Origin: F1-120-MAGs238 sp964484185
GTDB taxonomy: Bacteria > Planctomycetota > Phycisphaerae > Phycisphaerales > UBA1924
Length of the DNA stretch: 40,712 bases
Reading direction: 5' to 3'
Assembly: GCA_964484185.1 (NCBI GenBank)
Contig: CAZAEQ010000039.1
Coordinates: 1 to 40,712, forward strand
Each line of letters starts with the position of its first letter. The stretch's first letter is position 1. Below, in pieces: positions 16,130-23,550 of this stretch. A model generated the notes under the pieces. It had not been told where the DNA came from, made no database searches, and saw nothing but the letters and a program-made list of their open reading frames with translations. A program made the position numbers and the translations under genes.

Positions 16130-17560
16130 ATGAACGCCGCCGAACGCCCACAGACCGCACTCCTGGAAATGCTCAAGATCGCGCTGCCCACAGTCGCGAC
16201 CATGACGTCCTACACCGCCATGCAATTCGTGGATAAGTGGATGGTTTCGAAAATCAGCCCCGATCCAATCTGGGTTGGTGCACAGGGAAATGGCGGACTG
16301 ATCGCCTGGATACCAATTTCGATTATCTTCGGCTCGCTCTTTGTCATCAACACGTTTGTGTCTCAGAACCTGGGCGCGGGAAAGCCCGAGCGTGCGCCGG
16401 CGTACGCGTGGAACGGACTCTGGATTTGCGTCGCTGCGTGGCTCATTCTCATTCCGGCCTCGTTCGCGATCCCGTTCATCTTTGATCTCATCCGCGACGA
16501 TTCGATGTCGCCAGAACAGCTTGCGATTTCGATTCATCGCGATGCACTCGCTACTGGCTACGCAAAGATCCTGCTATGGGGCTCAGTGGTCACCATGGCC
16601 ACACGCTCGATCGGTCAGTTTTTCTATGGTCTTCACAAGCCCATGGTGGTACTGACTGCTGGCGTGATCGGAAACCTCGTCAATTTCATCTTCAATTACT
16701 GCTTGGTTTTCGGGAATTTCGGGTTTCCAAGGATGGAGCTCGAAGGTTCGGCAATCGCCACTGTCATCGGTACGGTTGTAGAACTCTCGATTCCGCTCGG
16801 CGTTTTCATGTTTGCGATGAACAAGCAGTATCAGACGCGCAGGCAATGGAAGCCTTCGCTCACGCACCTGAAAGAGATTCTCAAAATCGGCTGGGCCAGC
16901 GGCGCGATGTTCGGCAACGAAATGGTCTGCTGGGGTTTCTTCATGGTTTACCTCGTGGGCCACTTTGGACCGGACCATTCCACTGCTGGCTGGATCGCCC
17001 ACCAGTGGATGAGTCTCTCGTTCATGCCCGCCGTCGGAATCTCCATGGCTGTCACCGCAGCTGTTGGAAAACAGATGGGCGCGGGCAACATTCCTGAAGC
17101 CGCTCGTCGCGCCAAACTTGGTCTCACGCTCGCGCTCGGTTACATGTGCACGATGGGTGTGCTCTTTGTCATTTTCCGCGAACCCATGGTCAGGCTCTTT
17201 CTCGAGAAAGACACGCCGCCGGAGAAGATTGATTTTCTCATCAACATGGGAGGCAAGTTCCTGATCGCATGTGCAGCATTCCAGACTTTCGATGCAATCG
17301 CCATGACACTCGGCGGCGCATTGCGTGGCGCTGGCGACACGGTCTGGCTCGGCGTTGCCACTGTGGTTCTCTCCTGGTCCATCATCGTCGGCGGTGGCCT
17401 GGCCCTTGTTCATTTTGCCCCCGGATTACAATCCGTTGGTCCTTGGATCGCCGCTGCTACATACATCTTCGCGCTCTCCATGGCGACGCTGGCCCGCTTT
17501 CTCGGCGGCAAGTGGAAATTGATCAAGCTGGTCGATTCCGCGCCAGTCATCGCCCATTGA
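16130..17560 (+). CDS. MATE family efflux transporter
   Basis: A 476-residue membrane protein with about 12 helices in two pseudo-symmetric halves, typical of MATE (NorM/DinF-like) exporters that use Na+ or H+ gradients to expel cationic compounds. Family features include IALPTVATMTSYTAMQFVDKWMV at the N-terminus, FINTFVSQNLGAGKPE-like text in the first half (FVINTFVSQNLGAGKPERA) and its counterpart AVTAAVGKQMGAGNIPEAARRA in the second. GGALRGAGDTVW is another frequent MATE segment. The ATG at 16130 places the first helix normally; the frame is open to a TTG at 16076. No ribosome site is obvious. The substrate is unknown. Confidence 0.88.
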   Translation: MNAAERPQTALLEMLKIALPTVATMTSYTAMQFVDKWMVSKISPDPIWVGAQGNGGLIAWIPISIIFGSLFVINTFVSQNLGAGKPERAPAYAWNGLWICVAAWLILIPASFAIPFIFDLIRDDSMSPEQLAISIHRDALATGYAKILLWGSVVTMATRSIGQFFYGLHKPMVVLTAGVIGNLVNFIFNYCLVFGNFGFPRMELEGSAIATVIGTVVELSIPLGVFMFAMNKQYQTRRQWKPSLTHLKEILKIGWASGAMFGNEMVCWGFFMVYLVGHFGPDHSTAGWIAHQWMSLSFMPAVGISMAVTAAVGKQMGAGNIPEAARRAKLGLTLALGYMCTMGVLFVIFREPMVRLFLEKDTPPEKIDFLINMGGKFLIACAAFQTFDAIAMTLGGALRGAGDTVWLGVATVVLSWSIIVGGGLALVHFAPGLQSVGPWIAAATYIFALSMATLARFLGGKWKLIKLVDSAPVIAH

Positions 17561-17585
17561 ACCCAAAATCCAGTGTTTTCATTGG

Positions 17586-17605
17586 CTAACAAAGACCTTT
17601 GTTAG
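17586..17605. promoter_or_regulatory. 20-bp perfect palindrome upstream of the TPR/alpha-CTD gene
   Basis: CTAACAAAG and its inverse CTTTGTTAG flank a 2-base AC spacer (17586-17605). It lies 26 bases after the MATE stop and 87 bases before the start of the next gene. It has no T-tract, and the 2-base spacer is too short for a good hairpin loop. A dimeric repressor site is plausible; this is inference. Confidence 0.35.
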
Positions 17606-17691
17606 GATTGATATGCCAAAATCCGCCTCTTAAAGTCGCTCCTTAATTCCGAGCTTGTGCAGCTTTGACCGTTCTTTCCTGGAGTTTTCCT

Positions 17692-18642
17692 TTGCAAAAT
17701 GACCCGCTTGATATCGTGATCGGCTCTTCTGAAACTGTGAAACGCGATACGGCCACCGCAACAAAGCACCTCAAGTCCGCTGCGGACTTTGAAGCCAAAA
17801 TCCCCGGGGAAGGTGCTCGTCAAAATGCAATCGCAGAATACCGCAAGGCGATGGCCGCGGATCCCGCGAGTGTTCATGCAATCTTCCGACTGGCGTATCA
17901 CCTCGATGTGCTTGGCGAAGAAGATGAATCAGTGGCGCTCTATGAGCGTTGCCAGGATGTCGGCGCTGCGTATATCCATCAGCTGCTGAATCTCGCGATT
18001 CTGCACGAAGATCGCGGCGATTACCATCGCGCTGAACGCTGCCTCAAGCAGGTCCTTGAAACCAATCCCAATCACCCCCGCGCCCGCCTCTATATGAAAG
18101 ATGTGCTCGCCAGCAAGGAAATGCGAGTTGAAGAGGATGCTGACCGCGACCTCTTTAAGCGCAAGGCCATGCTTGATACCCCGGTGACTGATTTCGAACT
18201 TTCAGTTCGCGCGCGCACCTGCCTCAAGAAGATGAACATCCGCACGCTGGGCGACCTGCTCCGCATCACCGAATCAGAATTGATGAGCTACAAGAACTTC
18301 GGCGAGTCAAGCCTCCAGGAAATCCGCAAGATGCTCCAGATCAAGGGCCTGCGCATGGGCCAGGGCCTGGAAGATGCACATCGCTCTGCCCGCAAACAAT
18401 TGCTCGATCAGTACAAGGGAACCGTGCAGGAAGGCATGCTCACCCGTCCCGTCGGCGAGTTGCAGCTTTCCGTCCGTGCTCGCAAGGCTCTTCAGCAGTT
18501 GAATATTCAGACCTTTGGCGATTTGGCCAGCCTCACTGAGGCTGAACTTATGGGCGTCAAGAACTTTGGCGCAACTTCGCTGAAGGAAATCAGAGAACGC
18601 CTCCAGGATCAGGGCCTTGAGCTTCGCAAGCTGGACGCATAA
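17692..18642 (+). CDS. TPR protein with two RNA polymerase alpha-CTD-like domains
   Basis: A 316-residue cytoplasmic protein. Residues about 42-140 form TPR-like helical repeats (AIAEYRKAMAADPASVHAIF, LLNLAILHEDRGDYHRAERC, LKQVLETNPNHPRARLYM). Two tandem copies of the alpha-subunit C-terminal domain follow: 163-224 (DTPVTDFELSVRARTCLKK, YKNFGESSLQEIRKML) and 251-313 (TRPVGELQLSVRARKALQQ, VKNFGATSLKEIRERL). Each keeps the arginine aligned with E. coli RpoA R265 (R173 and R262) and the helix-hairpin-helix N-(F/L)-G-x-x-S-L. The residue aligned with N268 is T or K and that aligned with K298 is S or T, so DNA contacts may differ. There are no RpoA assembly domains. The start is a TTG with GGAG 7 bases upstream. 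Similar proteins are, as far as I know, annotated in planctomycetes without a defined function. Confidence 0.85.
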   Translation: MQNDPLDIVIGSSETVKRDTATATKHLKSAADFEAKIPGEGARQNAIAEYRKAMAADPASVHAIFRLAYHLDVLGEEDESVALYERCQDVGAAYIHQLLNLAILHEDRGDYHRAERCLKQVLETNPNHPRARLYMKDVLASKEMRVEEDADRDLFKRKAMLDTPVTDFELSVRARTCLKKMNIRTLGDLLRITESELMSYKNFGESSLQEIRKMLQIKGLRMGQGLEDAHRSARKQLLDQYKGTVQEGMLTRPVGELQLSVRARKALQQLNIQTFGDLASLTEAELMGVKNFGATSLKEIRERLQDQGLELRKLDA

Positions 18643-18673
18643 TTCTTTGAGATCGCGGCAATAACACAATTCC

Positions 18674-18709
18674 GGGCCTGAGCCGCAAAGCTCAGGCCCT
18701 TTTCGTTTC
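18674..18709 (+). terminator. Rho-independent terminator after the TPR/alpha-CTD gene
   Basis: GGGCCTGAGC (18674-18683) pairs perfectly with GCTCAGGCCC (18690-18699) around a CGCAAA loop and is followed by TTTTCGTTTC. It lies 31 bases after the stop. Confidence 0.9.
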
Positions 18710-18753
18710 TGCTTCTCGCAGACGCCAAAGCGCGCTAACCTTGCCCGACACTT

Positions 18754-19608
18754 ATGGCAACATTGGACTACACAACTCCGGTCATTGGCCGCATCGCATT
18801 GGCTGGTGCAAACATATTGAATTTGATTGAGGCCTTTGGTCGCTTCGTGCGATTTTCTGGATCAGCGTTTCTTGGCGTCAGTGCGGTCCGCACATGGTCG
18901 CGACGCGAACGCATTATGCGTCAGCTCTACAGCGTCGGCACCGCCAGCATCCCGGTCCTGCTCCTCACTGGCGCGTTCATCGGCATGGTGCTCGCGCTTG
19001 AAAGTTACCTGCAGTTTCGCTCAATTGGTCAGGAAACCCGTCTCGGCGGCGTAATCAATATCTCGCTCTGCAAGCAGCTCGGCCCGGTTCTCGCGGCGGT
19101 CATGCTTGCTGGCCGCGTTGGCTGTGCACTTACCGCTGAACTGGGTTCCATGCGAGTGACTGAACAGATCGACGCCATGCGGGCAATGGCTTCAGACCCG
19201 GTTCGCGTGCTCGTCGTTCCGCGTGTGCTTGCGTGTACCGCGATGATCCCGCTCCTCACGCTCTTTTCGAATCTCGCGGGCGTGCTCGGTGGCTATCTCA
19301 TCATCGTCCACTTCTACGGCGCAGATGAAGGCCTTTACTGGCGGTACTCAGCCGACATCGTCGACTGGTTCGGCATCACCAACGGCCTGGTGAAGAGCGT
19401 GTTCTTCGGCGCAGCCATCGGCCTCATCTCCTGCTTCAAAGGTTTCAATTGCAAGCCCGGCGCAGAAGGCGTCGGTCGCGCTACAACAGAGAGCTTCGTC
19501 TCAAGCTTCCTGGCGATTATCTTCTTGAACCTCATCCTTGCGAAGGTGCTCAACGATTTCGATCTGTGGGTGATCAAGGGTGGCGAGTTGCAGTCGGTGT
19601 TTAAGTAA
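18754..19608 (+). CDS. mlaE: MlaE/YrbE-family ABC transporter permease
   Basis: A 284-residue membrane protein of the MlaE family, the permease of ABC systems moving phospholipids between the inner and outer membrane. Typical segments are GAFIGMVLALESYLQFRSIG, QLGPVLAAVMLAGRVGCALTAELGSMRVTEQIDAM (the strongly conserved G-R-x-G-x-A-x-x-A-E-L-G-x-M-x-V-x-E-Q-I-D-A) and VVPRVLACTAMIPLLT. Five or six membrane helices are likely. The usual partners, the MlaF ATPase and MlaD MCE protein, are not next to it: a terminator lies upstream and a convergent gene downstream. Its stop directly abuts the stop of the CPBP gene. Confidence 0.88.
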   Translation: MATLDYTTPVIGRIALAGANILNLIEAFGRFVRFSGSAFLGVSAVRTWSRRERIMRQLYSVGTASIPVLLLTGAFIGMVLALESYLQFRSIGQETRLGGVINISLCKQLGPVLAAVMLAGRVGCALTAELGSMRVTEQIDAMRAMASDPVRVLVVPRVLACTAMIPLLTLFSNLAGVLGGYLIIVHFYGADEGLYWRYSADIVDWFGITNGLVKSVFFGAAIGLISCFKGFNCKPGAEGVGRATTESFVSSFLAIIFLNLILAKVLNDFDLWVIKGGELQSVFK

Positions 19609-21171
19609 TCAACCAAGTTTCGTCAAGAAGCCTATTTCCTGGAGAGAAATAAAGCCGTTGTGCATGAAGTGCATGACAATTGGCGCGATCAGGCACTGAC
19701 GCCACTCACGGATCAGCCCAAAACAAATGCCGCCGAACGCGACATCAATCAACCCGTCGAGTGAATACGGGTGGATCAGTCCAAATATCGCCGAACTGAC
19801 CAGTACTGCCAGAATCCAGTTCAGACGCACACGAAGCCAACGCTGAAAGGCCCCTCGAAACACCGTTTCTTCAAATATCGGTGCCCACACAATGGAGCTC
19901 AGTGCTCCAAGCCATACAAGGACCCACGTCGCTCCATCCGGAGTATCGTACATTCCTGGCTGCCTGACACTGGAGATCGAACCCGTGTCGTCGCCCTCAA
20001 GCAAGCCCTGCACAAACCCTATGACGAAATTCACGATTCCAATTATCGGGATCGATGCACACGCTCCGCCGATTCCAATGGCAACCTCTCTAAAAACGCC
20101 AGATCCCTTGTGTAGTCCAAGATCGCTCATGGCGTCTGTCCAAGATACCCCACGTAGTCTCGGCCAAATTGCGCATAGCGGAAGCGTCCAGATAAGCACC
20201 TGTTTCGTCGCAATTGAAACTGACGAAGTTTCTCCGAGAAACAGTACGTTTACCGCCGCAATCATGCTAAACGCGACGACCATGATCGCAAACGTTTCAA
20301 GGTAGACCGTGGTCGGTGCTATTGGGTCGGCGAGCCCGATGTTCTCCGATTCTGCATACTTCTTAAAGAGACACCCGAGTATTACAAGTCCGAATACTGC
20401 CATCAAGACTTGAATCCAAGCTAGGGTCGACATGAAATTGCCAATTTCCAGATAGCCACCCAGCAATTTGTTCCTCTCGCCTCCGTCACTGTCCGGACCT
20501 TGAACAAGCGCGAGTTTTCCGAAGAAGCCATGGCGAGCCACTAGTGCGGCACGCATTTCTTCGCCCATCACTTCAACCTTGGGCTTCCCATCTTTCAAGA
20601 TCTGTGGCATTGTGGGCGCTGATTTCTTTGCACTCTTTGCTGCTTTGCTTGAGGCTTCGAAGCTCTTCGTAGCCTCGTCAAACTCGTCCAGCTTCGCCAC
20701 CTGCCGGTATCGCTTGAGCAACCAGAATACTTCTGCTGCCAAGTCTCCATTCGGCTCGACCTCTGTCTCGAGTTTTTCGAGCCGCTCGACTCCAGCCTTT
20801 GCTCCACTGAGTTCCGCGGCAACAATTGCAGTTCTGAATCGGTCAACCCGGGATACTGCGCTCTTTTCCATCACTTGGAAATCTTCAAGGGCGGCGTCAA
20901 TCGCATCCTTCTTTTGCACCATCTTGAGAAAGTAACATTTCTTGAGTAGCACCTTCGATCGAACCACCAGGCGACCAACTGTTGGCTCTCTCGCCACCTC
21001 ATACGCCTGGACCTCAGGCAGCGGCGTGACAAGCGTCGCTCCGCGTTCCATTCGCACAAACTGTTGAAAGAAAATGACCAACGCCACGCCGACAACCACC
21101 GCAATCGGCGCAAGCTTCTCAATCCACGGATTCGCCTCGTGCTCCTCGTACACATTCGGTATAAACCCCAC
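19609..21171 (-). CDS. CPBP intramembrane glutamic endopeptidase with a long N-terminal extension
   Basis: A 520-residue protein. The C-terminal membrane domain has the CPBP/Abi motifs in order: EETVFRG (E434, E435, R439), FGLIH (F463, H467) and HFMHN (H501, N505). These form the active site of Rce1-like intramembrane proteases, used in prenyl-protein processing, signalling or bacteriocin immunity. The N-terminal part has one membrane helix (about 22-41), then a mostly helical, Ala/Glu/Lys-rich region (about 55-230) that may be TPR-like, then four or more membrane helices. The start is a GTG with a run of G residues (AAGGGGG) 5 bases upstream, 21 bases after the DUF885 gene, so the two form an operon. 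The substrate is unknown. Confidence 0.82.
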   Translation of the reverse strand: MGFIPNVYEEHEANPWIEKLAPIAVVVGVALVIFFQQFVRMERGATLVTPLPEVQAYEVAREPTVGRLVVRSKVLLKKCYFLKMVQKKDAIDAALEDFQVMEKSAVSRVDRFRTAIVAAELSGAKAGVERLEKLETEVEPNGDLAAEVFWLLKRYRQVAKLDEFDEATKSFEASSKAAKSAKKSAPTMPQILKDGKPKVEVMGEEMRAALVARHGFFGKLALVQGPDSDGGERNKLLGGYLEIGNFMSTLAWIQVLMAVFGLVILGCLFKKYAESENIGLADPIAPTTVYLETFAIMVVAFSMIAAVNVLFLGETSSVSIATKQVLIWTLPLCAIWPRLRGVSWTDAMSDLGLHKGSGVFREVAIGIGGACASIPIIGIVNFVIGFVQGLLEGDDTGSISSVRQPGMYDTPDGATWVLVWLGALSSIVWAPIFEETVFRGAFQRWLRVRLNWILAVLVSSAIFGLIHPYSLDGLIDVAFGGICFGLIREWRQCLIAPIVMHFMHNGFISLQEIGFLTKLG

Positions 21172-21192
21172 GACAACCCCCTTCGCATTCCT

Positions 21193-22989
21193 TCAATCCG
21201 CAAAGCGCCACGCGGCTTCGCTCGTCCACTCCAATTCGGTCCCCAATATACCAGATCTTACAAGTTCGATGGGCAACGAATTTCCCTGCAGAACCGCATC
21301 ATTGAACGCCTTCTCGCCCATCCTGCCGCTCTTCACCGCTTCTTCATGAAGCCGCCGCAGCGCCTTTCCGCCGATCATGTAACCACACTGATACAGCGGC
21401 GAATACGCCCCGCCAATAAATCGCCGCACTTCCGCTGTCGCGTTCTGCCGCTCATGCCCAACGCGATCTACCAAAAAGTCAATCATCTGTGGTGGTGTCA
21501 TTTCCCCAAGGTGATACTTCAAACTCACCATGATCCGCGCGCAGCGGTGCATCCGCCAGAACAGCATTCCGATCCGATCCTGCGGCGTAGTTCCCCACCC
21601 CATATCCCACAATTTAAACTCCCAATACAATGCCCAGCCTTCAACATAAAACGGTGTCGAGAAAATCCCGCGATACGGCCGATTCCGCTCCGCGACAAAA
21701 TGCTGCAGGTGATGCCCCGGAATCAATTCGTGCGGCACAACAATGTGCAGGAAGTGTTTGTTGTTCCCGCGCATCGCCATCAATTTGTCCGCTGTGCTCA
21801 TGTCGTCGGTCGGATACGCGACCAGCATGGCTTGGTCGCCATACGCCGCAAAAGGAAGGGTCTTCTGCCCTTGCGGCGACAACATCTGCAAACGCCACAA
21901 TTCCTCCGCAAGTGGCGGCACAGTCACAAGATCGTGCTTCTTTACAAACGCGATCGCCTCTTTCGACTTGGCGCTCACCATGTCGGCCTGCCCGCCCGGC
22001 GCTACGTGACCGTCTTTCACGCTCTCCAGTGCTTTCATCCAGTCGTCGCCAAATCCCATCTCCGCCGATGCCTTCTTCATCTCCGCTTCACACCACGCAA
22101 ACTCCTTATCGCCAATGGCAATCAATTCTTCCGGCGAATACACCACCATCTCGTTCTTCAAATCTTCCATCAGTGTCGCGCGACCAATCGGATCGCCGAC
22201 CAATGGATCATCCGCATTTCCCTTTTGCCCCGCGATGTTCTCGCGCAAGTACTTCGCGTAGTCGTTCAGCGCGGCGTTCGCGTTCTCCCAGGGCTTCTTC
22301 ACCCACCATGAAAACTCGGGCACATACCCGTTCGAGTATTCGACAAACTGCGAGAGATTCCACCGCAAACCCTGCACCGCGCCCGCCAGCCGCAGCGCAG
22401 TTGATGCACTTGGCACACCTTCTTTCCGCTCAAGCGCGGCCTTCGTGTCTTTCGCGAGCCGGGCAATGTCTTCGATCTTTTCCGCCGCCGTTTTGGGCTC
22501 TGTCCGCTCCATCTTCCAGCGACTCTCCTCAAGTTCCACAATCTGCGTCCGGAACGGCATCAGCGGCGACATCTCCGCCATCCGCGATTTCTCAAGTGCC
22601 CCATAGCTCCGCGAATTTCTCAAGTAGTTCCGAAACGCAATCGCATCCACCTTTGACGCCTGATCGAGTTTCCCGAATTCCAATTTCGATAGCGCCTCCA
22701 GCTGCGACGCCGCCAAGGCATCCAGCCGCGCCATGCGATTCTCTGACCAGGTGATATTGAAAAACCTCGAAAGCGAATCACGGTCTTCTCTATATTGCGC
22801 AATCATCAATTGCACAGTGTTCGGACCAGCCTGCTCGCTCGCGGCAACTTGGTGCACCGGCTCAGCCTCGTTCAACTTCTGCGCAGGCGATGAAGACGAT
22901 GACGCCGCACATCCGCTCATTGCGAGAATCAGAACAATCACACTGCCAGCCCGCAACGCACACTTATCTTGTTTCATGGCGAGCAGCAT
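21193..22989 (-). CDS. DUF885-family predicted metallopeptidase lipoprotein
   Basis: A 598-residue protein. The N-terminus is a signal sequence ending in a lipobox-like MSGC (C27), followed by a Ser-rich linker, so it should be a lipoprotein. The C-terminal half carries VPHELIPGHHLQHF (H420, E421, H426, H427) and YVEGWALYWE (E450), the zinc-site arrangement of DUF885 proteins, which are related to gluzincin metallopeptidases. The remainder is helical, as is usual for the family. Length is normal. Two in-frame ATGs (22989 and 22977) are possible and neither has a clear Shine-Dalgarno. The CPBP gene follows 21 bases downstream. The peptidase role is inferred; substrate unknown. Confidence 0.82.
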   Translation of the reverse strand: MLLAMKQDKCALRAGSVIVLILAMSGCAASSSSSPAQKLNEAEPVHQVAASEQAGPNTVQLMIAQYREDRDSLSRFFNITWSENRMARLDALAASQLEALSKLEFGKLDQASKVDAIAFRNYLRNSRSYGALEKSRMAEMSPLMPFRTQIVELEESRWKMERTEPKTAAEKIEDIARLAKDTKAALERKEGVPSASTALRLAGAVQGLRWNLSQFVEYSNGYVPEFSWWVKKPWENANAALNDYAKYLRENIAGQKGNADDPLVGDPIGRATLMEDLKNEMVVYSPEELIAIGDKEFAWCEAEMKKASAEMGFGDDWMKALESVKDGHVAPGGQADMVSAKSKEAIAFVKKHDLVTVPPLAEELWRLQMLSPQGQKTLPFAAYGDQAMLVAYPTDDMSTADKLMAMRGNNKHFLHIVVPHELIPGHHLQHFVAERNRPYRGIFSTPFYVEGWALYWEFKLWDMGWGTTPQDRIGMLFWRMHRCARIMVSLKYHLGEMTPPQMIDFLVDRVGHERQNATAEVRRFIGGAYSPLYQCGYMIGGKALRRLHEEAVKSGRMGEKAFNDAVLQGNSLPIELVRSGILGTELEWTSEAAWRFAD

Positions 22990-23013
22990 AAAGGATTGCG
23001 GCCAGGCGTGCCA

Positions 23014-23051
23014 CTCAAAAACACAAACAGCGTCCGCAAAGACGCTGTTTG
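23014..23051 (-). terminator. Terminator of rpsR (minus strand)
   Basis: A perfect 11-pair stem, CAAACAGCGTC (23024-23034) with GACGCTGTTTG (23041-23051), encloses a 6-base loop. On the minus strand it is followed by a TGTTTTTGAG tract. It lies between rpsR and the DUF885 gene, so these are probably separate transcripts. Confidence 0.85.
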
Positions 23052-23075
23052 GACTCTACGTACTGTTATTTCAAA

Positions 23076-23321
23076 TCACAGCGTGGCGCTGGTGAATGGC
23101 AACAACGCCATGAACCGGGCCCGCTTGATCGCCTGCGAGAGCAGACGCTGCTCAGCGGCCGAAGCGCCAAGACGCTTGCGGCCAAGAATCTTTCCGTTCG
23201 GGCTCATCATGCGACGAAGGTTCTCAACATCCTTGTAATCACAGAAGTGAACGCCCTTGGCGCTCTTGGTTACTACTTTTGCCTTCGTCGTTGGACCCGT
23301 AAAACGCTGGAACTTGCTCAT
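23076..23321 (-). CDS. rpsR: 30S ribosomal protein S18
   Basis: An 81-residue protein matching S18 of the small ribosomal subunit platform. The core is FCDYKDVENLRRMMSPNGKILGRKRLGASAAEQRLLSQAIKRARFMALLPF, here split by recognisable landmarks: DYKD (about 29-32), the GKILGRKR basic turn and the final A-I-K-R-A-R-x-x-A-L-L-P-F. The ATG at 23319-23321 gives the normal length; the frame extends 20 codons upstream without homology. A GGAAGCGAG stretch precedes the start. In many bacteria rpsR sits with rpsF and ssb; here it is alone with its own terminator. Confidence 0.93.
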   Translation of the reverse strand: MSKFQRFTGPTTKAKVVTKSAKGVHFCDYKDVENLRRMMSPNGKILGRKRLGASAAEQRLLSQAIKRARFMALLPFTSATL

Positions 23322-23550
23322 ATCACTCGCTTCCCGCGGCCAAACCCGCAGGTCTCCGTTTTGGTCTAAGGCCAGAGCCACCCTGATTCACGTGAACCAG
23401 TCTCTGACAACGGGTCGAGATGATAGCCCTTCTCCACCCCAATCCTCAACCCCAGCACCCGCTTTCGTATACCTGACAAAATACGTATAAGTGGAGTCTG
23501 GCTGACGATTCTGCCCCGCTAACCTGCCGCCGCCGCTATCCTGCCTTCCC

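Noticed and set aside
21064..22311. 415-codon plus-strand frame opposite the DUF885 and CPBP genes
   Set aside because: His/Arg/Pro-rich shadow of two genes with conserved catalytic motifs.
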